Assembly (NCBI GenBank): GCA_030631975.1
Contig: DAOVKD010000001.1
Location: forward strand, 1-18,233
Direction: 5' to 3'
Origin: Candidatus Woesearchaeota archaeon
GTDB taxonomy: Archaea; Nanobdellota; Nanobdellia; Woesearchaeales; GW2011-AR4
DNA: 18,233 bases
Each line of letters starts with the position of its first letter. The first letter of the stretch is position 1. The notes beneath the pieces were generated by a model. That model did no database searches. It saw only the letters and a list, made by a program, of their open reading frames with translations, and was not told where the DNA came from. The position numbers and the translations under genes are program-made. Shown here piece by piece: positions 13,699 to 18,233 of this stretch.

Positions 13699-16032
13699 AT
13701 GTCAAGTAATAACAAAAACTATAATTTTTTAGTTATCATACTTTTCCTAGCAATTGCAATATCTTTGGCTTTTCATATTTTTTTCAGGCAGGATTTAGAT
13801 GATGGATTTAGTGAGATTTACTTTCCATTCCCCGACAATCTTCCAAATAAAGTTCAGCTGGATGAGAATTATGATTTTTCCTTCTCTATCAGAAATCTTG
13901 AAGCCAAGCCCTCTACATATGAGTACAACGCAAAATTAGAGCTATTCAACTTGTACGATGTGACTGAGGGAATCTATAAGTGCGCAGCCAAACAGCGTAA
14001 AAAAGTAAATTTGAAGTTTGCAGAAGGAAATGAATCAAATTCAGGCAAATACCTCTTAAATAGCGCTTTGGGCAATTCCGGATTTATATATTCTGAGAGT
14101 GATAATTACGGAATGATAGGCTGGGAAAACTACAACATCCAATATAAATACAGGAATGCTTTGAATACAGGAAGTTTTACAACAATCTTCCACGACGAAA
14201 ATAACACCAAATATTCTTTTACGATATATGATGATGCTTCAGAGGTTGAATTTGCCTATAGGGATAATGGCTCAATTAAAAGGCAAAGAAAGAGGATAAG
14301 TAATCTTAAATCTGAGAATGATGTTTTTATTAATGTAAGCGATGGAATAAAGTATTACATCAATGAGGAATTGATTTTCAGCAAGAATCTTGACGATATA
14401 ACAAACGGCAAAATAGACTTTAGGATGGATAGCACTTATATATTGATTAACGGCTTAATTGCTTATAGGGATTCCCCAATAGAGGTTACACACCCAGAAT
14501 ACATACGGGATTATAATATTAATTCCAATCTTATCTCAAAAAAAATTACTGAGTTAAGAAAAAAATCAGAAGAAGATGTCCATTTGTTGAGAACTGAAAC
14601 TGATTTAAACGCAGTCTGTGAAAGCGAAGCATGCAATGAATTAAAATTATACCTGAATAACCCCCAGAATACCTATTCATTTGGCACAGGATTAGAAGGT
14701 GATGGCAAGTTACTGATTTCTTTAATAGAGCCTGATGAGAATCAAAATTTTCCAAGCCAGGCTTATCTGCAGAATTCCACAGCAAGTGAATTGTTCTGGA
14801 CAGATTTTACACTTAAATTAGATTTCCAGACATTTGTTCAGCCGCATACCTTTCTCATAATCCTCGATAAAAATTTTATGATACTTTTTCACTGCTCTGA
14901 TGTTTATTTCATCATAAATGATAATGGCATGACTGAGATGCATAGAAGAGCCAGCCCGGTTAAAGTCGGTGTGAATGAGCTTTTCCTTGAATCTAAAAAT
15001 ACCAACATTATAGTCAAAATAAACAGAATGCCGATTTTTAATTTTAAGGGAAACATGCATTTTAAAGACATATCACTATATACAAAAAAGTCATTTATAT
15101 CATTCGGGGATATAATTTTAACTAGCAGGGAAGAAAATTGCAATTCCTTGGCTGCATCAATTAAGTGCAGGCAGGTCTATAGGATACAATCTCTAAGGGA
15201 TGTTTCCCAAGGAAGCAGCATGCAGGTAGTGAGCGGGCCTGCAAAATTTTCAGATGAATTTTGGGCAATCCCATTTTTAGGAGTTTACACCTTATTTGAA
15301 AATGCTGCTGATGAAAACTCTATTAACGATTCTTTAATGCGGTCGCTTGATTATGATATCGAGGTAGACCCTTCTCTTATAAATGAAGACATACCGTCTG
15401 AAAAATACCTTTTTGATGGAAGGGATGCTGTATTGAAAGGCATGCAGAATTACAGCTTCAGTTTTGATTTTAATGCCCTGGAAGGTATAGGGCTGCTGGA
15501 AGCGTCATTCCACAATATTGATGGGGAAAAGACTGCAATATTTATCTTTAATCAAGCTGGCAATGAGGCATACTTATTTACAAATTTTAATGGAGAATGG
15601 CTTAAGGATACCGTAAATGTTGGTAAAAGCGATGCGCATAAGCTTGACATTATTTATGAGGACAATCGCATTAATTATTATTTTGACTGGAAGAAAATTT
15701 TTGAGCTTGGGGAAGTTAATATGTCAAACGGCTTTTTTTCAATTTCAACCTTTAATTCACATTTCGATATAAAGGGCATGAGCCTTTATGATAGAAGCAC
15801 AAAAAGAAGAGTTCCGTTTTTGATAAATGCAGATCCCTGCAGGCTGAGAAAGATAAAAGAAATTTTGCTTGATAAAAATTCATTATTTCTTGCTGATGGG
15901 GAGATGGAAACAATAAACCGGAGTTTTAACATTGAGGATGATTTTGACTATGGGATGCTCAGCGTTTTTCTAATGCAGCAGGAAAAGGAAAGCACTAGCG
16001 AGATACATTTTTGGGTGGTGAGCGATGAATAG
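13699..16032 (+). CDS. Membrane-anchored extracellular protein with DUF1616-like ectodomain and beta-sandwich repeats
   Basis: 777 aa from ATG 13699; a TTG nine bases earlier is in frame but would lie too close to the TATA box. One N-terminal membrane helix (about 9-26, FLVIILFLAIAISLAFHIFF) leaves the rest outside the cell. Residues about 30-95 (FSEIYFPFPDNLPNKVQLDE, FSFSIRNLEAKPSTYEY) resemble the extracellular part of DUF1616 proteins found beside archaeosortases. Two or three concanavalin-like beta-sandwich modules seem to follow (about 115-260, about 335-490, about 615-720); the last has the clear pattern NYSFSFDFNA, HKLDIIYEDNRINYYFDWKK, FFSISTFNSH. It overlaps the next gene by 8 nt. 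It is probably a partner of the archaeosortase or binds a surface glycan; neither is shown. The domain calls after residue 100 are by eye. Confidence 0.75.
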   Translation: MSSNNKNYNFLVIILFLAIAISLAFHIFFRQDLDDGFSEIYFPFPDNLPNKVQLDENYDFSFSIRNLEAKPSTYEYNAKLELFNLYDVTEGIYKCAAKQRKKVNLKFAEGNESNSGKYLLNSALGNSGFIYSESDNYGMIGWENYNIQYKYRNALNTGSFTTIFHDENNTKYSFTIYDDASEVEFAYRDNGSIKRQRKRISNLKSENDVFINVSDGIKYYINEELIFSKNLDDITNGKIDFRMDSTYILINGLIAYRDSPIEVTHPEYIRDYNINSNLISKKITELRKKSEEDVHLLRTETDLNAVCESEACNELKLYLNNPQNTYSFGTGLEGDGKLLISLIEPDENQNFPSQAYLQNSTASELFWTDFTLKLDFQTFVQPHTFLIILDKNFMILFHCSDVYFIINDNGMTEMHRRASPVKVGVNELFLESKNTNIIVKINRMPIFNFKGNMHFKDISLYTKKSFISFGDIILTSREENCNSLAASIKCRQVYRIQSLRDVSQGSSMQVVSGPAKFSDEFWAIPFLGVYTLFENAADENSINDSLMRSLDYDIEVDPSLINEDIPSEKYLFDGRDAVLKGMQNYSFSFDFNALEGIGLLEASFHNIDGEKTAIFIFNQAGNEAYLFTNFNGEWLKDTVNVGKSDAHKLDIIYEDNRINYYFDWKKIFELGEVNMSNGFFSISTFNSHFDIKGMSLYDRSTKRRVPFLINADPCRLRKIKEILLDKNSLFLADGEMETINRSFNIEDDFDYGMLSVFLMQQEKESTSEIHFWVVSDE

Positions 16033-16384
16033 CTTAATTTCAATATTAGGATTATTGTTTGCATTATTTTTACCGGGCTTATTTATAACATTAATATTCT
16101 TCCGGGAACTCAAATTACTTGAGAGGATTATCCTTAGCATTACTTTCAGCATCATGATTAGTGCGGCTATTGGAATAGCATTGGGTTATGATGAGAATGT
16201 AGCGGGCATTACAGGCGGAATAACTTCGGTTAATGTCTGGAAATGGGAGTTAATAACAACCTCGGTTTTTGGTTTTTTAGCCTTGGCTGTAAACAGGAAG
16301 AGCTTTGGCGTTTTCGCTAATCTAAAGCAGAAAGCCAGGAAATTGCCAAAAGGAAAGGAGGTTATTATACACAGGAAGCTGTAA
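16025..16384 (+). CDS. Small DUF1616-like membrane protein beside the archaeosortase
   Basis: 119 aa. Three hydrophobic segments (about 4-26, 35-54 and 74-90) and a basic C-terminus. The run FALFLPGLFITLIFFRELKL followed by LERIILSITFSIMISAAIGI matches the membrane half of DUF1616 proteins (a PG motif at the end of one helix, then LERi.lS at the start of the next). DUF1616 proteins normally carry this membrane part and an extracellular beta domain in one chain; here the ectodomain-like segment is in the preceding gene. ATG overlaps the previous stop by 8 nt and is preceded by GGTGGTGA, a strong ribosome-binding site. The next gene starts one base after the stop. Likely a helper or scaffold for the archaeosortase; that role is inferred. 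Confidence 0.68.
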   Translation: MNSLISILGLLFALFLPGLFITLIFFRELKLLERIILSITFSIMISAAIGIALGYDENVAGITGGITSVNVWKWELITTSVFGFLALAVNRKSFGVFANLKQKARKLPKGKEVIIHRKL

Positions 16385-16385
16385 A

Positions 16386-17378
16386 ATGTTAAAAATCTTT
16401 GAGAAGAAAGGGTTTAAGCAGTTTGTTGTAAGGGCAGCTATATTTTTTGCCATACTTTTGGTTTTACAGCTGGGTATTTTCCTTTTCTTTTCAAAAACAG
16501 CGTTTTTTGTGGAGCATTTAGCGATACCCGCTGAATTTTATTTCAAGATTTTGTATGGCCTGAACAAGCAAAATTTTTTGAACAGCGCAATATTTGTTAT
16601 TGTGTCCTTTCTATTGTGGAGAAGGAAGGATATACTTGATTTTAAGCCGTATAAACAAGATTATAAGCAGACATTAATATTTGGAATTTCAGCATTCTTA
16701 TTTTTTATCTCGCATTATGCGTTTAAGTACTGGGTAAAACTTAATTTAGAGTATGCACTAGATCATGTTACTCTTATAACCGCATTAAAATTTAGCTTTA
16801 ATTTATTTTTCATAGTATTTTTAGGGTTTGCCATATTTAACAGGGAATTTATATTCAATTTCATCAAAAAGTACTTCAAGGATATTATAGCATTCTCTAT
16901 ACTATTGATTTTATACTACTACCTGATTTGGTGGTTCCATGAGTCATGGTTTTTTTTCAGTGTAATCATTGGAAAATCATTGTATTTTGTCTTTTCAATA
17001 ATCTTTGACGATGTAGTTTTACTCCTGGCTCCAGGCTCAGGGCCTACTTTAGGAGTGGGTAGTTTTTTTGTTGGCATAAGCTCGGTGTGCTCAGGAATAG
17101 ATTCATTGCTGTTTTTTATCTCGTTGTTCATAATATTAGTTATTACTAACTGGAATGAGCTCAATAAAAAAAGAATGTTTTTGCTGTTTATCCCGGGTAT
17201 AATCGGAACATATCTCCTGAATATAATAAGGGTATTTTTGCTGGTATTGGTGGGAGTTAAAATTTCCCCGGAGTTTGCAGTTGACGTATTCCATACCAAT
17301 GGAGGATGGATTTTATTTTTATGTTATTTTATTGCATTCTGGCATTTCGGAAGCAAGTGGGTGTTAAAAAATGATTAA
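16386..17378 (+). CDS. Exosortase/archaeosortase family transpeptidase
   Basis: 330 aa with many membrane helices. The catalytic triad of the archaeosortase/exosortase superfamily is visible in order: Cys235 (GISSVCSGIDSLLFF), Arg282 (LLNIIRVFLLV) and His303 (DVFHTNGGWILF). These enzymes cleave a C-terminal tripartite signal on exported proteins and join the new end to a membrane lipid or other anchor. The length is slightly above common archaeosortases because of extra N-terminal helices. It lies in a tight operon: one base after the DUF1616-like gene and overlapping galE by 8 nt. A GGAGG lies about 30 nt upstream of the ATG, which is rather far. No protein in the window carries a sorting signal that I recognise, so its targets lie elsewhere or use an unfamiliar motif. 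Confidence 0.85.
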   Translation: MLKIFEKKGFKQFVVRAAIFFAILLVLQLGIFLFFSKTAFFVEHLAIPAEFYFKILYGLNKQNFLNSAIFVIVSFLLWRRKDILDFKPYKQDYKQTLIFGISAFLFFISHYAFKYWVKLNLEYALDHVTLITALKFSFNLFFIVFLGFAIFNREFIFNFIKKYFKDIIAFSILLILYYYLIWWFHESWFFFSVIIGKSLYFVFSIIFDDVVLLLAPGSGPTLGVGSFFVGISSVCSGIDSLLFFISLFIILVITNWNELNKKRMFLLFIPGIIGTYLLNIIRVFLLVLVGVKISPEFAVDVFHTNGGWILFLCYFIAFWHFGSKWVLKND

Positions 17379-18233
17379 GAGCATTTTAGTAACAGGAGGA
17401 GCGGGATATATCGGCAGTATAGCGGTAAAATCACTCATCGAAAAGGGCTATAAGGTAATTGTGGTGGATAATCTTTCCAAAGGCTTAAAGAAACTAGTGC
17501 ATAAAAAAGCCAGGTTCTATAAGGCGGATTTAACAAATAGAAAAGCTCTTGAAAAAGTCTTTGAAAATAAAGTTGATGCTGTAATGCATTTTGCCGCATA
17601 TAAATCAGTAGGGGAATCTATGCGCAATGCCCAGAAGTATTCAGGCAATATTTCCGGCACCATAAATCTTTTGGATATGATGGTAAAACATAATGTTAAG
17701 AGGATTATATTTTCTTCAAGCGCAGCAGTTTACGGCATTCCTAAAGTGAAAGTAGCTACTGAGGATACACCTGCAAATCCTATTAATTATTACGGCTTTA
17801 CAAAGCTTGAATGCGAAAAGCTTATTGAATGGTATTCTAAAATACATGGTATCCAGTATGTCTTACTCAGGTATTTTAATGTTGCAGGAGACATTCTTGG
17901 CTATATTGATCCAGAAGCTGAGAATATCCTTCCGATAGTAATGGAAGTGGTAACCGGGAAAAGGGATAAGCTCACAATATTCGGGAAGAATTACAGAACA
18001 AGAGATGGCACATGTATAAGGGACTATATTGACGTGGATGATTTGGTAAGAGCGCACGTTATTGCAATAGATAAGGGAAACAATGAAATCATAAACCTGG
18101 GAACTTCCAATGGGGTAACAGTTAAGGAGCTTGTAGATGCAACTATCAAAGTAACAGGACATAATTTTGACTATGTTTATGGCAGTAAAAGGGCAGGAGA
18201 TGCTCCTGCTTTGATTGCATCAAATAAGAGAGC
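17371..18233 (+). CDS. galE: UDP-glucose 4-epimerase (GalE-type), 3' end outside the window
   Basis: 287 complete codons are present; the rest of the usual 320-330 lies beyond the window. It interconverts UDP-glucose and UDP-galactose (or the N-acetyl forms) with bound NAD. Visible marks: Rossmann motif GGAGYIGS at the N-terminus, VDNLSKG, a HFAAYKSVGESM segment typical of GalE, catalytic Ser in SSSAAVYG, YxxxK in NYYGFTKLECEK, LRYFNVAG, and YGKN/TRDGTCIRDYIDVDDL for substrate binding. The first Gly motif is followed by SIAV where GalE usually has SHTV, a small departure at the NAD site. The ATG overlaps the archaeosortase stop by 8 nt with GGTG nearby, so it is cotranscribed. It probably supplies sugar nucleotides for surface glycans. 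Confidence 0.88.
   Translation, partial: MIKSILVTGGAGYIGSIAVKSLIEKGYKVIVVDNLSKGLKKLVHKKARFYKADLTNRKALEKVFENKVDAVMHFAAYKSVGESMRNAQKYSGNISGTINLLDMMVKHNVKRIIFSSSAAVYGIPKVKVATEDTPANPINYYGFTKLECEKLIEWYSKIHGIQYVLLRYFNVAGDILGYIDPEAENILPIVMEVVTGKRDKLTIFGKNYRTRDGTCIRDYIDVDDLVRAHVIAIDKGNNEIINLGTSNGVTVKELVDATIKVTGHNFDYVYGSKRAGDAPALIASNKR

Noticed and set aside
1..18233. Insertion sequence or transposase
   Set aside because: No transposase-like protein or terminal inverted repeats with target duplications were found, despite several broken genes.

Overview
The window looks like a piece of a DPANN-type archaeal genome, probably of the Woesearchaeota/Pacearchaeota kind; this is inferred from gene content, not from a marker gene. 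The DNA is AT-rich. Promoters are archaeal (TATA boxes of the form TTTATA or ATTTATATTA, several close enough to the start codon for leaderless transcripts). The proteins include an archaeosortase-family enzyme, a DUF1616-like membrane protein, MNT/HEPN and DUF4258/DUF2283 gene pairs, and very large secreted proteins built from Cys/Asp-rich repeats.

Layout. 1-309: intergenic, with a nested stem-loop element and the promoter of the first gene. 310-4338: a secreted, membrane-anchored subtilisin-like protease with a long Cys/Asp-rich tail. 4411-5562: an HTH-nucleotidyltransferase and HEPN pair behind two operator-like repeats that overlap the promoter. 5563-6448: a stretch of gene debris with a minus-strand galE 3' end, an intact small antitoxin-like gene, a RelE-like toxin cut short after about 18 codons, and the promoter of the next gene. 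6449-12352: a giant secreted Cys-rich repeat protein (1967 aa if it starts at an unusual CTG codon, which adds a signal peptide). 12445-13166: an overlapping DUF4258-like/DUF2283-like pair. 13355-13612: a fragment resembling a caspase-like family. 13699 to the end: a tightly packed operon of a membrane-anchored beta-sandwich protein with a DUF1616-like ectodomain, a DUF1616-like membrane protein, an archaeosortase, and galE, which runs off the window.

How the genes fit together. The window is mostly about the cell surface. It holds two large secreted multidomain proteins that share a module, and an operon that probably processes or anchors surface proteins (archaeosortase) and supplies nucleotide sugar (GalE). 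Between these blocks lie small toxin-antitoxin-like pairs and broken genes, which suggests a recombination-prone accessory region. A short recurring AT-rich sequence lies at several of the break points.

Most noteworthy: the CTG start and hidden signal peptide of the giant protein; recent internal duplications in that gene; the apparent split of DUF1616 into two proteins beside an archaeosortase; operator repeats 21 bp apart before the MNT/HEPN pair; and the galE and relE remnants. All identifications are from reading the sequence; no database search was run.
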